This document shows positions 37,336 through 46,509 of a stretch of DNA of 64,000 bases, piece after piece. The stretch comes from DASWLF01 sp963768765 (lineage in GTDB: Bacteria; Desulfobacterota; Desulfobaccia; Desulfobaccales; 0-14-0-80-60-11). The stretch lies in NCBI GenBank assembly GCA_963768765.1, contig CAVYJK010000024.1, positions 1 through 64,000 on the forward strand. The letters are read 5' to 3'. The first letter of the stretch is position 1. The number at the start of each line of letters is the position of its first letter. The translations under genes were made by a program, and so were the position numbers. The notes under the pieces were generated by a model. It was not told the origin of the DNA. It made no database searches and worked only from the letters and a program-made list of their open reading frames with translations.

Positions 37336-37845
37336 TTATCCCGCCCCTGGGTCCTGCCCTCCCAGATCTACTTCCCCCTCGCCCTCCTCCCAATGATGCG
37401 CCAGGAGGATGGCGTCTTCCTGGGTATCTTCGTAGTAGCGGGGCCGGCGCCCAACTTCCTGAAAGCCGAAGGAGGCGTACAGGTTCAGGGCCGGGGTATT
37501 GGAGGGCCGCACTTCCAGCCAGGCCATGGCCGCGCCCCGGTCCCGGGCCTGGCTCAGGGCCTCGGTGAGGAGGGCCCGGGCGATGCCCCGGCGCCGGCGC
37601 TCCGGGTGGACCGCCAGGTTGAGGATGTGCATCTCGTCGGCCACCACCCAGAAAACGAGGTAACCCCAGGTTTCCCAGGGCTGGGGAGGGGAGGGGCCGG
37701 CCACCAGGGTGCGGCTCAGGGTTTGCCCCAGTTCCGCCAGAAAGGACCAGCGGGACCAGGGAGAGGGGAAGGACTGTCGTTCGATGGCCCAGATGGCCTT
37801 CACATCCGCCAGGCCGGCCGGGCGGATGGTGAGGTCCCGGGTCAT
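37336..37845 (-). CDS. rimI: ribosomal-protein-alanine N-acetyltransferase RimI
   Basis: A 169-residue GNAT. N-terminus LTIRPAGLADVKAIWAIERQ followed by SFPSPWS is the RimI signature; the acetyl-CoA site is ILNLAVHPERRRRGIARALL; the C-terminal EVRPSNTPALNLYASFGFQE and GRRPRYYEDTQEDAILL complete the family pattern. It acetylates ribosomal protein S18 or related N-termini. Start overlaps the stop of the mannose-type EIIA gene by 4 nt (ATGA), so the two are coupled; last gene of the long minus-strand block. Confidence 0.88.
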   Translation of the reverse strand: MTRDLTIRPAGLADVKAIWAIERQSFPSPWSRWSFLAELGQTLSRTLVAGPSPPQPWETWGYLVFWVVADEMHILNLAVHPERRRRGIARALLTEALSQARDRGAAMAWLEVRPSNTPALNLYASFGFQEVGRRPRYYEDTQEDAILLAHHWEEGEGEVDLGGQDPGAG

Positions 37846-38246
37846 TTCTTTTTGCGGAGCACTTCGCTGGCCACGGTAATGCCTTTTTGACCGGACTGCT
37901 TCAAGGCCAGGGCCGCCTCCCGCAGGTCTGTTTTTTCCCTGATCTGGGCCAATTTCATGAGCATGGGCAGGTTGACGCCGGTGATGACCTCAACTTTGCC
38001 ATCTTTGAGGAAGGGGAGAGTCAGGTTGGAGGGCGTCCCGCCCAGCATGTCGGTGAGGATGATGACGCCGGTGCCGTTGTTCGCCTGGGCCAGGGCGCGC
38101 TGGATCTGGTCCCGGGAAACTTCCGGAGGGGCGGTGGGGTCCAGGGAAACCGCCCAGATTCCTTCCCGAGGCCCCAGAATTAGGTCATAGGTGCCCATGA
38201 GGGCCTCGGCCAGTTCTTTGTGGGTGACGATCAAAATCCCAATCAT
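37842..38246 (-). CDS. PTS EIIA component, mannose (ManX) type
   Basis: A 134-residue domain protein: MIGILIVTHKELAEALMGTY with the phospho-accepting His at residue 9, VIILTDMLGGTPSNLTLPFL, and VEVITGVNLPMLMKLAQIR. No mannose-type EIIB, EIIC or EIID gene is beside it, so it probably regulates rather than transports, as in other deltaproteobacterial rpoN-ptsN-rapZ clusters. It starts 3 nt after the rapZ stop. Confidence 0.88.
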   Translation of the reverse strand: MIGILIVTHKELAEALMGTYDLILGPREGIWAVSLDPTAPPEVSRDQIQRALAQANNGTGVIILTDMLGGTPSNLTLPFLKDGKVEVITGVNLPMLMKLAQIREKTDLREAALALKQSGQKGITVASEVLRKKK

Positions 38247-38249
38247 AGA

Positions 38250-39170
38250 TTAATCTCCTAAGGCCCTCGGCATATCGCGATGGCTGAGGGTGAAGGATAA
38301 GTTGCCTTGGGCCAGGTGCTCGCTCAGGACGTTGGCGATGACCACCGAACGGTGCTGCCCCCCGGTGCACCCCAAGGCCATGGTGAGCTGGGATTTGCCT
38401 TCTTTCTGGTACAGAGGCAGCAGGAAATCGATGAATTTGAACAGGTGGTCGAGAAAATCCCGGGTTTCACCGTAGCTCAAGATGTAGTCCCGCACCCGGG
38501 GGTCGTCTCCGGTGCGGTGGGTCAGTTCTTCCACGAAATAGGGGTTGGGCAGAAAACGCACGTCCAGCACCACGTCGGCTTCCGGCGGGATACCGTTTTT
38601 GTAGGCAAAGGAGATGAGGTGGAGCCACATGCGTTCCCGGGGCATCAGGTCGGAGTACTCCGACTTGATGAGTTCCCGCAGCTGATGCGGGTTGTAGCAG
38701 GAGCTGTCGATGATGCGGTGGGCCAGGCCCCGGAGGCCCGCCAGGGATTGGCGCTCCTCCTTCAGGGCCTGGGAGATGGACTCCTGGTCCGCCAGGGGGT
38801 GCTGGCGCCGGGTCTGGCTGAAGCGCCGGATCAGGGCCTCTTCCGCGGCCTCCAGGAAGATGAGGTGCAGCTGAAACCCTTGCCGCTCCAAGCGGCGAAA
38901 GACCTGGGCGTAATTTTGCAAGAAGCCCTGGGTCCGCACGTCCATGACCAGGGCGATCTTGCGGTCGTCCCGGTCGGAGCCGGTCTGCATGTGCAAGAAC
39001 GGGGGCAGCAGGCTTAAGGGGAGGTTGTCGACGCAGAAGTAGCCCACGTCCTCCAGGGCTCGCAGGACGGTGCTCTTCCCCGAACCGGAAAGTCCGGTGA
39101 TGATCAGGACGGGGAAGGGTGCTTGCGAAGGTTGGGCAGGCTGCTGCCGCGCCACTGGTTTCTGGGCCAT
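38250..39170 (-). CDS. rapZ: RNase adapter protein RapZ
   Basis: A 306-residue protein. P-loop LIITGLSGSGKSTVLRALED near residue 23, Walker B-like YFCVDNLPLSLLPPFL, DVRTQGFLQNYAQVFRRL, and the C-terminal domain with FKYGIP-like FAYKNGIPPEADVVLDVRFL and ALGCTGGQHRSVVIANVL, the sugar-phosphate/RNA-binding motif. In E. coli RapZ senses glucosamine-6-phosphate and controls glmS mRNA decay; cell-envelope amino-sugar control fits the surrounding LPS genes. Confidence 0.93.
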   Translation of the reverse strand: MAQKPVARQQPAQPSQAPFPVLIITGLSGSGKSTVLRALEDVGYFCVDNLPLSLLPPFLHMQTGSDRDDRKIALVMDVRTQGFLQNYAQVFRRLERQGFQLHLIFLEAAEEALIRRFSQTRRQHPLADQESISQALKEERQSLAGLRGLAHRIIDSSCYNPHQLRELIKSEYSDLMPRERMWLHLISFAYKNGIPPEADVVLDVRFLPNPYFVEELTHRTGDDPRVRDYILSYGETRDFLDHLFKFIDFLLPLYQKEGKSQLTMALGCTGGQHRSVVIANVLSEHLAQGNLSFTLSHRDMPRALGD

Positions 39171-39237
39171 TTCCTGGAATTGAGATTCACCCCGGCCGCA
39201 TGAGGAGCGCGGCCGCGGCCAAGAACTTGTGGACTCC

Positions 39238-39699
39238 CTAAAATTCTGCGTCCCGGTCGGCGACCAGGCGGTAAATCTCCTGGGCCCCCTGGGCCTTCAT
39301 CAAATTATCCCGAAAGGCCTGGCTCATGAGCATGCGGGAGATCTTGGCCAGGGCCTTGAGGTGCAGACCGGCGGAATTGACCGGGGCCAGCAACATGAAA
39401 AATAGGTGGGACGGTTTGCCGTCCATGGAGTCGAAGTCCACCCCCTTGAGACTGCGGCCGAAGGAGAGCACCAGCTGGGAGAGCTGGGGCAGCTTGCCGT
39501 GGGGGATGGCGATGTTGTCGCCGATGCCGGTGCTCCCCAGGCGCTCCCGGTCCAGCAAGACCTCCATCACCTTGGGCAGCTCCAGTCCATCGGGGCCGGG
39601 CACCAGGGTTTTGGCCAGCTCTTCCAACGCCCCCTTTTTGTTGGCGGACTGCATGTCGGGCAAGATGCACTCTAGGGCCAAGAGGTCGATGATTTTCAT
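39238..39699 (-). CDS. ptsN: nitrogen-PTS EIIA protein
   Basis: A 153-residue EIIA-Ntr: LLALECILPDMQSANKKGAL, the phospho-His motif GIGDNIAIPHGKLPQLSQLV (His about residue 66), FFMLLAPVNSAGLHLKALAK. It takes part in a regulatory phosphorelay linking carbon/nitrogen status to potassium and envelope functions. Position between hpf and rapZ in the rpoN operon is conserved across proteobacteria. Confidence 0.92.
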   Translation of the reverse strand: MKIIDLLALECILPDMQSANKKGALEELAKTLVPGPDGLELPKVMEVLLDRERLGSTGIGDNIAIPHGKLPQLSQLVLSFGRSLKGVDFDSMDGKPSHLFFMLLAPVNSAGLHLKALAKISRMLMSQAFRDNLMKAQGAQEIYRLVADRDAEF

Positions 39700-39716
39700 G
39701 GCCGGTCTATTTTCGC

Positions 39717-40241
39717 TTATCCCAGGTCCGGTTCCACCAGGACGAAGTTGCCGTCCTGACGCTTGTAAAGGATGTTCAGGCCGCCGCTGACCACGTTGGT
39801 GAAGACCAGCAGATCGGCGTTGCCCGTCTGCATCATCTCCACCGCGTCGCTGACCTGCAAGGCCGGCACCTCGGTGCGTTTGCGGCGCACCTGGGGCCGG
39901 GCCGGGCCTTCTGCCGCCGCGGCCAGGGGACCCGCCGACCGGCTCCGGTCACCTTTGCCGCTCCGCAGCTTGTCCCGGAACTTCTTCAGCTGCATATCGA
40001 TCTTGTCCATCACCAGATCGATGGCGGCGTACATGTCGGCGTTTTCATCCTTTCCTTTAATTATCCGGCCATTATTGTCAATAGTTACATCGGCCAGGTG
40101 GCGAAATTTCTCCAGGCTCAGGACCACGTGGGCCTCCACCGGTCCGTCTAGATAACGCTTGAACTTGTTCAACCGGTCGGTGACATAATTTTTCAAGGCC
40201 TCAGACGGTTCAATGTGTCTGAAGGTCACGGAAATCTGCAT
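39717..40241 (-). CDS. hpf: ribosome hibernation promoting factor, long form
   Basis: A 174-residue protein. N-terminal S30AE domain MQISVTFRHIEPSEALKNYV ... DVTIDNNGRIIKGKDENADM and AAIDLVMDKIDMQLKKFRDK, a low-complexity linker, and the C-terminal dimerisation domain VPALQVSDAVEMMQTGNADL with LLVFTNVVSGGLNILYKRQD. The long form dimerises 70S ribosomes into 100S particles in stationary phase. It lies 40 nt after rpoN. Confidence 0.93.
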   Translation of the reverse strand: MQISVTFRHIEPSEALKNYVTDRLNKFKRYLDGPVEAHVVLSLEKFRHLADVTIDNNGRIIKGKDENADMYAAIDLVMDKIDMQLKKFRDKLRSGKGDRSRSAGPLAAAAEGPARPQVRRKRTEVPALQVSDAVEMMQTGNADLLVFTNVVSGGLNILYKRQDGNFVLVEPDLG

Positions 40242-40282
40242 AACTTCCTCCCATGCGGCTGTCTCTCAGAGAAGCCGGGATT

Positions 40283-41767
40283 TCAAGAGGCGTGGGTGTT
40301 GGGAAGGCTCTTGCGCCGGTATCCCGGTTTCTTCCGTTTGCTGGAAGAGAGCACCCCCAGCATCCCGCGGTATTTGGCCACGGTGCGGCGGGCGATGAGC
40401 ACGTCCTCGCGGCGCAGGATGTCGGCAATCTCCTGGTCGCTCAGGGGGTTCTCCGGGTTCTCGGACTGGACGATCTGGCGAATCTTTTCCTTGACGCTCT
40501 CCGAGGCGATCTGGTCCCCCATGGACAGGTTGATGCCGCTGTTGAAAAAGAACTTCAGGTCGAGCAACCCCTGGGGGGTGTCCACGTACTTGTTGGTGGT
40601 CACCCGGCTGATGGTGGACTCGTGCATCTGCACGTCCTCCGCCACCTGCCGCAGGGTCAGCGGTTTCAGATGGGACAGGCCGGAGTCCAGAAAATCCCGC
40701 TGAAAGCGGACGATGCTCTCCGTGACCTTGTACAGGGTCTTCTGGCGCTGGAGAATGCTGCGGATGAACCAGAGGGCGTTGTCCAGGTGTTTCTGGATGT
40801 AGCTCCTGACGGCATCGGGGAGCTTGTCGGGGCCCCGCATGGCCTCCAGGTAATACGAGTTGACCCGCAGCTTGGGCAGGCCGTCTTCGTTCAGGCGGAT
40901 GACGTAGTCGTTGCCCACTTTCTCCACGTGGACGTCGGGGTTGATGTAGTCCGTGTCCTCGCTGTCAAAGCCGCGGCCGGGTTTGGGCTCCAGCTGAAAG
41001 ATGACTTCGCTGGCCCGGGCCACCTTCTCCACGGGCACCTTCAGGTCCCGGGCGATGGCCTGGTAGTTCTTGTTGCCCAGGGTGGTCAGGTGATGCTCCA
41101 CAATGGCCCAAACCACCGGGTCCTGGGTCCCCAGGATCTTCAGCTGCAGCTGCAGGCATTCCTTGAGGCTGCGGGCCGCCACCCCCGGCGGATCGAAGCC
41201 CTGGATGACCCCCAGGACCCGTTCCACATGGGCTACGTCCGTGCCCCGCTCGGCGGCGATCTCCTCCACGGTGGCCCGGAGATAACCGTCTTTATCCAGG
41301 TTGCCGATGATCAGGATGCCGATGCCGTCGTCGGTATCGTCCAGCTCGGCCATGCGCAGCTGCCACATGAGGTGGGACTTGAGAGTAGTTTTCTGGGCAT
41401 TGAGGCTTTCAAAAGGCAGGGCCTCCCTCTCCTCGTATTCACCCATGGGGGGAGGCATGAGCCGGTCTTTCAGAAAGTTATCCCAATCCCATTCTTCCAC
41501 AACTGACTTGGTCTCGCCGTCCTCGGGGCCCGCTTCCGGCGCTGAGTCTCCGTTGTCGGAGAACTCCGGGGTCGCGGCCTCGCGCTCGCCGGTCTCCGGC
41601 TCTTCAAACTGCTCTTCTTCCAGGACCGGGTTGGTCTCCAGGACTTGCTGAATCTCACCCACCAGCTCCAGACGGGAGAGCTGCAGCAGCTTGATGGCTT
41701 GCTGCAACTTCTGGGTCATGATGAGGGATTGGGTTAACCTTAAAGTTTGCCGAATTTCTAAGGCCAT
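40283..41767 (-). CDS. rpoN: RNA polymerase sigma-54 factor
   Basis: A 494-residue sigma-54. Region I LRLTQSLIMTQKLQQAIKLL followed by QLSRLELVGEIQQ, an acidic region II (about residues 50-110), the core-binding region (VLGVIQGFDPPGVAARSLKE), the HTH (RQVAEDVQMHESTISRVTTN) and the RpoN box ARRTVAKYRGMLGV, where the usual Glu before ML is Gly (YRGML rather than YREML). Directs activator-dependent transcription from -24/-12 promoters. About 55 nt after lptB. Confidence 0.95.
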   Translation of the reverse strand: MALEIRQTLRLTQSLIMTQKLQQAIKLLQLSRLELVGEIQQVLETNPVLEEEQFEEPETGEREAATPEFSDNGDSAPEAGPEDGETKSVVEEWDWDNFLKDRLMPPPMGEYEEREALPFESLNAQKTTLKSHLMWQLRMAELDDTDDGIGILIIGNLDKDGYLRATVEEIAAERGTDVAHVERVLGVIQGFDPPGVAARSLKECLQLQLKILGTQDPVVWAIVEHHLTTLGNKNYQAIARDLKVPVEKVARASEVIFQLEPKPGRGFDSEDTDYINPDVHVEKVGNDYVIRLNEDGLPKLRVNSYYLEAMRGPDKLPDAVRSYIQKHLDNALWFIRSILQRQKTLYKVTESIVRFQRDFLDSGLSHLKPLTLRQVAEDVQMHESTISRVTTNKYVDTPQGLLDLKFFFNSGINLSMGDQIASESVKEKIRQIVQSENPENPLSDQEIADILRREDVLIARRTVAKYRGMLGVLSSSKRKKPGYRRKSLPNTHAS

Positions 41768-41823
41768 CTGCTTGCCTTAAACTACCTGCCGATAAGTGCG
41801 GGAAGCCCGCCTGCCGATTATAA

Positions 41824-42546
41824 TTATAACTTAAAGGTCTCTCCCAAGTAAATTCTTTTGGCCAGTTCGCTATTGACCAGTTTGTCCGGGGGACCTTCCT
41901 CCAGGATCACGCCTTCGTTCAAGATGTAGGCCCGGTCGCACACCCCCAGGGCCTCCCGGACGTTGTGGTCGGAGATCAGCACCCCCAGGCCCCGCTCTTT
42001 CAATTCCCGGATAATGTTTTGAATATCCGTCACCGCCAGGGGGTCGATGCCGGCAAAGGGCTCGTCCAGGATGATGAAATGGGGTGAAGTGACCAGGGCC
42101 CGGGTGATCTCCACCCGGCGCCGCTCGCCGCCGGACAGGGCCGAGGCTTTCTGCTGGGCCAGGTGGCCAATCCCCAGGTCGGCCAGGAGTTTGTCCAGGC
42201 GCTCCTGACGGACCTTGGGGTCCGGTTCCAGGGTCTCCAGGATGGCCAAGATATTCTCCGCCACCGTCAGTTTCCGGAAGACCGAGGGTTCCTGGGGCAG
42301 ATATTGCAGGCCCAGGCGGGCCCGGCGGTAAATGGGCAGGGTGGAGATGTCCTCGTCGTCCAGCAGAATCTTGCCGGCGTCGGGCTGCAGCAGGCCCAGG
42401 ACCATGTAAAAGGTGCTGGTCTTGCCGGCGCCGTTGGGGCCCAGCAGGCCCACCACTTCGCCGCTGCGCACCTCCAGGGTGACCGCGTCCACCACCTTGC
42501 GGCCGTTGTAACTCTTGGTCAGGGCCTTAAGGACGAGGCGATGCAT
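41824..42546 (-). CDS. lptB: LPS export ABC transporter ATP-binding protein
   Basis: A 240-residue ATPase: Walker A GLLGPNGAGKTSTFYMVLGL, Q-loop RRARLGLQYLPQEPSVFRKL, signature SALSGGERRRVEITRAL, Walker B HFIILDEPFAGIDPLAV, H-loop LISDHNVREAL. It powers LPS extraction with LptF/LptG (not in the window). The start overlaps closely with the lptA end (3 nt spacing). Confidence 0.95.
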   Translation of the reverse strand: MHRLVLKALTKSYNGRKVVDAVTLEVRSGEVVGLLGPNGAGKTSTFYMVLGLLQPDAGKILLDDEDISTLPIYRRARLGLQYLPQEPSVFRKLTVAENILAILETLEPDPKVRQERLDKLLADLGIGHLAQQKASALSGGERRRVEITRALVTSPHFIILDEPFAGIDPLAVTDIQNIIRELKERGLGVLISDHNVREALGVCDRAYILNEGVILEEGPPDKLVNSELAKRIYLGETFKL

Positions 42547-42549
42547 GTC

Positions 42550-43200
42550 TTAGCGCTGACGGCCTTTCCGGGCCTTGGGTTCCAGGAGGCCCCCCTGGGT
42601 TTCCTTGCCCCCGGGGGTGGTCTGGGAGTAGAGGACGGCCTCCACCCGCTTCTGGGGCGAGGACTCCACCAGGACCTTGTTGGTCTTGAGGTTGAAGATG
42701 ATGCGCTCGCCTTTCAGGGTGTTCTCGGCCCGCCACAGCTGGGGATTGCCCTTAAGCACCACCTCATCCCGGTCTTTGTAATAGGTGGCCTCCTCCCCGG
42801 TGGCCACCCGGTCTTCCTGGACGAAGCGCACCTGACCTTTGGCCACGATGCGGTCGATCTTCTCGCCTCCCAGGTCGCCCAGGGGCCCCTGGTTCTCCTC
42901 CTGGGGGGCGGGCGCCGCCTTGCCTTTGGGGGCCTCGGCCTTGGGCTTGAAGTAAACCCAGAGCTGGTCGGAGTACAAGGTGGAATCACCGTAATCGGCC
43001 TTCACCTTGCCGGTGAAGACGACGAGGCCGGCGTTCTGGTCGGCCTCCAGGCGGGCGGCGGTAATGCGCAAGGGAAATTCGCCCTGGGGCCCTTTTTTGC
43101 CGGGGGCGGCGCCTCCGGCCGGCGGCGCCGCGGTCGCCGGCGAGCCGGCCGCCAGCAGGACCAACAAGAGGGCAACGACTGACCATCGGAAATTCTTCAA
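42550..43200 (-). CDS. lptA: LPS transport periplasmic protein LptA
   Basis: A 216-residue protein with signal peptide (WSVVALLLVLLAAGSPATA) and beta-jellyroll pattern FPLRITAARLEADQNAGLVV, VVFTGKVKADYGDSTLYSDQ, IDRIVAKGQVRFVQEDRVAT, GEEATYYKDRDEVVLKGNPQ. It bridges the periplasm between LptC and LptD. A Pro/Ala/Lys insertion (about residues 90-105) and a basic C-terminus distinguish it. Overlaps lptC by 4 nt. Confidence 0.9.
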   Translation of the reverse strand: MKNFRWSVVALLLVLLAAGSPATAAPPAGGAAPGKKGPQGEFPLRITAARLEADQNAGLVVFTGKVKADYGDSTLYSDQLWVYFKPKAEAPKGKAAPAPQEENQGPLGDLGGEKIDRIVAKGQVRFVQEDRVATGEEATYYKDRDEVVLKGNPQLWRAENTLKGERIIFNLKTNKVLVESSPQKRVEAVLYSQTTPGGKETQGGLLEPKARKGRQR

Positions 43201-43787
43201 GGTTTAAATCCCCAATCGGTTTTTGGCTTGATTTCGGTGAGGCGGTGCTGGGCCAGGACCAATTTCTTTTGCGCCAGCTCCACCTTGAGTCCTTTCCCCT
43301 GAACCTTGAGGTTGGGCTCGGTGAGCACCACCTCTTCCGGGGCCAGCAAGAGCCGCTCGTTGGGCTGGTACGTGGCGATGCTGGTTTTGATGAGCAGGTC
43401 GCCCCGCTGCATCTCCACCTGCCCCTTCAAAGTCAAGACCCGGGTCTTGGTGTGGAACAGCCCTTCGTCCGCCCTGACCCGGATATGTTCCCCGGGTCCG
43501 AAGAACTCCACCCCCACCCCGGTGATGCTGACCTCCATCTGATCCTTGCGGAAATCCGCCTTCTGGGCTTCCAGAACCCAGCGCTTGTCGCCTTCCTGGA
43601 TCTCGGTGAGGGAGAGCGCCTCCATGCGGGACTTGGCTTCGGCCGGGGGCTGAGGCTTGGGCGGCGGCGGGGGCGGGCGGCGGCCCCAGAGGCCCCAAAC
43701 CGAAACCCCCAGAACCACCAGGCCCAGGCCCAGCAACCACTTCCACTTTCCTGAGGCCGCGGCCCCGGTTTTAAATATTTTTTTCAT
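43197..43787 (-). CDS. lptC: LPS export protein LptC
   Basis: A 196-residue bitopic protein: single N-terminal membrane helix (WKWLLGLGLVVLGVSVWGLW), Pro-rich linker, then the LptC beta fold (MEALSLTEIQEGDKRWVLEA, VSITGVGVEFFGPGEHIRVR, VLTLKGQVEMQRGDLLIKTS). It passes LPS from LptBFG to LptA. The lptC-lptA-lptB order is canonical; an unrelated TPR gene separates it from kdsC. Confidence 0.9.
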   Translation of the reverse strand: MKKIFKTGAAASGKWKWLLGLGLVVLGVSVWGLWGRRPPPPPPKPQPPAEAKSRMEALSLTEIQEGDKRWVLEAQKADFRKDQMEVSITGVGVEFFGPGEHIRVRADEGLFHTKTRVLTLKGQVEMQRGDLLIKTSIATYQPNERLLLAPEEVVLTEPNLKVQGKGLKVELAQKKLVLAQHRLTEIKPKTDWGFKP

Positions 43788-43933
43788 GCCAAATTTGCCA
43801 ATTTTTTTTGATTATATTAGCCCCGGAGAGGAGTGTAAAGGTTAATCTGGTTTCTCGGGGAGGCGAGGCTCCAGGTTCCTGCCTTTCAGGCCGGCAGGCA
43901 GGCTGGTCTTGGGGGGCGCCGAGGCTCAGGCCC

Positions 43934-45778
43934 TCACTGCCGGCGCCGCTGAGCCTTAAAATTACGCAGCATCTCCTGAGCGCCCGCATTATGGGGATTT
44001 ATTTTGACGGCCTTTTCAAACATGGCGATGGCTTGATCCAGTTCCCCCTGTTTCGCCAAAGCTATTCCCAAGTTGTTATAAGCTGCCGAATTGGGGTTAA
44101 GTTGGACAGCTTTTTGAAACATTCGAATAGCTTCACGATTCTCCCCCTGGTTTAGATAGTCTATTCCTAAGTTGTTATAGGCATCGGAAAAGTTTGGATC
44201 CATTTCTATAGCCTTTTTATACAACGCCATGGCGGCAGTGTGATTTCCACTATAATCATAAGCCATTCCTAAATTGTTATAAGCGCCCACATGATGGCTC
44301 ATGAACTGGAGGGCCGTTTGGAACATAGGGATAGCTTCGTCGATTTTATTTTGGTGGGCTAGGAGAGTCCCGTAGCTACTATAAGCCGGACCATAATCAG
44401 GTTTTATTCGGATCGCCGTTTGAAACGCCCGGGCAGCTTCATCAATCCGCCCAAGCTTTTCATATTCTCTTATTAAAACGCTATAGGCTATATAGTTATT
44501 TGCTGTCACCTTTAAAGCATGTTCAAAGAGAGACCTATTGTCACGCCAATAGCACACTTGAAACCAGGTAAGAGTCAGTAAGGTGGACAAAACCACTCCG
44601 GCGGCCACCCCGAGCCAAAGCCTCTGGCGCCGCCATCTTGCCGTAAGATCTGCAACCCCCCAGGCCAGAATGATGAAAATCCCGATGAGGGGCACATAAG
44701 TGTAGCGGTCAGCCATGGACTGGGTCCCCACCTGGACCAGGCCGATGACGGGGACCAGGGTTCCCAGGTACCAAAACCATCCCACCGGAAGATACGGGTA
44801 CCTCCGTGCCGCTCTGAGGGCAATCAGGGAAAAGGCCAGGAGCAACAGACCGGGCGCGGCAACTTGACCACCATGACAAGGCATGTTTGTAGGAACGGAT
44901 AAAAGATGGCCAGATGTAAAGGCCAGAGCATTTTCCCCAGGTAGGCCGCATACGCGACGATCGCGTTGCCTAATCCGCGTGGAGAAGGGGATCTGCTCCA
45001 GGGAGGTCATGGCCGATTGCTGCGACATAGATGGTCAGGAGGCAAGAAAAGACGGCCAAAATCAGCAGGGGAACCTTTTCCCAGATCAATTGAGGGCGGC
45101 ACGCTTCGGGTAAGCATTCTTGCCTCCCGGCTGGCCGGCGCGGGCCAGTTGGAGCCGGCCCAGAGGCCAGTAATCCAGCAGCAGCAGGACGAAGGGCAGG
45201 GTCACCAGCATGGGCTTGGCCATGAGGCCCAGGGTGAAGGACAACAATACCACCCCATACCTGCACCAGGCAGGTCGGCGGGTATACCGCACATAGGCCC
45301 CCATGGTGATGAGCCAGAAAAAGGTACTCAGCACGTCCTTGCGCTCCGACACCCAGGCCACCGACTCCACGTGCAGGGGATGCAGGGCAAACAAGGCCGC
45401 AGTAAAGGCGCTGGGCCACAGCGCCCCGGTCATGCTTTGAAGAATTAGAAATAGCAATAAGACATTGGCTAAATGGAAAAATAGATTGGTCAGGTGATGG
45501 CCCCGGGGGTTCAAGCCATAGAGCTGGCAATCCAGCATGTGGGAGAGCCACGTCAGGGGATGCCAGTTGGAGGCCTGGGTAGCAGTAAAAGCCCAGGTGA
45601 TGCTCCGGGGCGAAAGCCCTTCTTGCACATGACCGTTTTCGGTGACGTAGAGATTGTCATCAAAAGAATCTATGAAGCCAAGATTCTTTAATTGCCAAAA
45701 AGATACGATGGTCAGGGAAATTAGCAGGAGACCGACCAGCAATTTCAAATGGCGGGGAGAGCGGTTAACGGAGTCCAT
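43934..45778 (-). CDS. membrane-anchored TPR protein (TMTC-like), frameshifted
   Basis: N-terminal half (45086-45778) is a multi-helix membrane domain with NLGFIDSFDDNLYVTENGHV, ITWAFTATQASNWHPLTWLS, and ALFALHPLHVESVAWVSERK followed by DVLSTFFW, the pattern of TMTC/DUF1736-type O-mannosyltransferase-like proteins. After indels near 45,080, 44,950 and 44,880 the frame continues with helices (PYLPVGWFWYLGTLVPVIGL) and SMADRYTYVPLIGIFIIL, then five to six TPR units (e.g. GAYNNLGMAYDYSGNHTAAM). About 610 residues if repaired. Probable glycosyltransferase or membrane scaffold; substrate unknown. Its position inside the Kdo/LPS-export block suggests an envelope role. Confidence 0.7.
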
Positions 45779-45876
45779 GCACTTGAAGGAATAAGTTGTC
45801 GGTAGTTATCTTGCCGCCTGGAATGGCAAAAGGATGCCGGGTCACTGGCATGGCGGCGCCAGGGCCGGCACTCTGG

Positions 45877-46450
45877 TCAATCGCCGGCCTCCAGCCAGGG
45901 GCCGGCCACCTGGTCCCACTTACCCTGGGCCTGAAGGAGCAGGTCGCAGACCTGCCGCACCGCCCCCCGGCCCCCGGGGAGGCTGGTGACCCAGTGGGCC
46001 GCGGCCCGGACCTGGGGCGCCGCGTCGGCCACCGCCACCGCCAGGCCCACCCGGCCCATAATGGGCAGGTCCACCAGCTCATCGCCCACCATGGCCACTT
46101 CTCCGGAGGTCAGGTTCAGGGCGGCCAGGAGTTCGGTAAGGACCGCCACCTTGTCCCGCAGTCCCTCGTAAAACCGGTTGATCCCCAACTCCCGGGCCCG
46201 GTGGTAGGCCGCGTCGGACCGGCGGCCCGACAGCAGCGCCACTTCGAGGCCGGCCCGCTGGACCATCTTAATGCCGTGGCCGTCCCGGACGTGGAAGACC
46301 TTGAGGGCCTCCCCCTTGAGCGTCAAAAAACAGGCTGCCGTCGGTGAGGACCCCGTCCACGTCCAGGAGCAGCAGCCGGACGGCCTGGGCCCGCTGCCAG
46401 ACTTCGGCCGGATAGTCGTGATTGGTCAAATTATCTTCCTCATGGATCAA
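45877..46450 (-). CDS. kdsC: 3-deoxy-D-manno-octulosonate 8-phosphate phosphatase (frameshifted by one base)
   Basis: HAD-family phosphatase hydrolysing Kdo-8-phosphate. N-terminal LLLLDVDGVLTDGSLFFDAQ with the catalytic D-x-D, then, after one extra base in the C-run at 46311-46315, LKVFHVRDGHGIKMVQRAGL, VALLSGRRSDAAYHRARELG, EVAMVGDELVDLPIMGRVGL and a C-terminal GGRGAVRQVCDLLL. All four HAD motifs are present. The break is a homopolymer insertion in an otherwise intact gene, so likely a sequencing error. Confidence 0.88.
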
Positions 46451-46452
46451 CT

Positions 46453-46509
46453 GGTAGGGGCGCCGGTGTTACGCCCAGACAAGGCGGACACCTGGGTCCG
46501 CCCCTACGA
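46453..46509. repeat. GTAGGGGCG-type element between kdsC and kdsA
   Basis: GGTAGGGGCG at the left end and CGCCCCTACG at the right end, with GGCGGACACCTGGGTCCGCC inside; it slightly overlaps the kdsA C-terminus. Confidence 0.65.
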
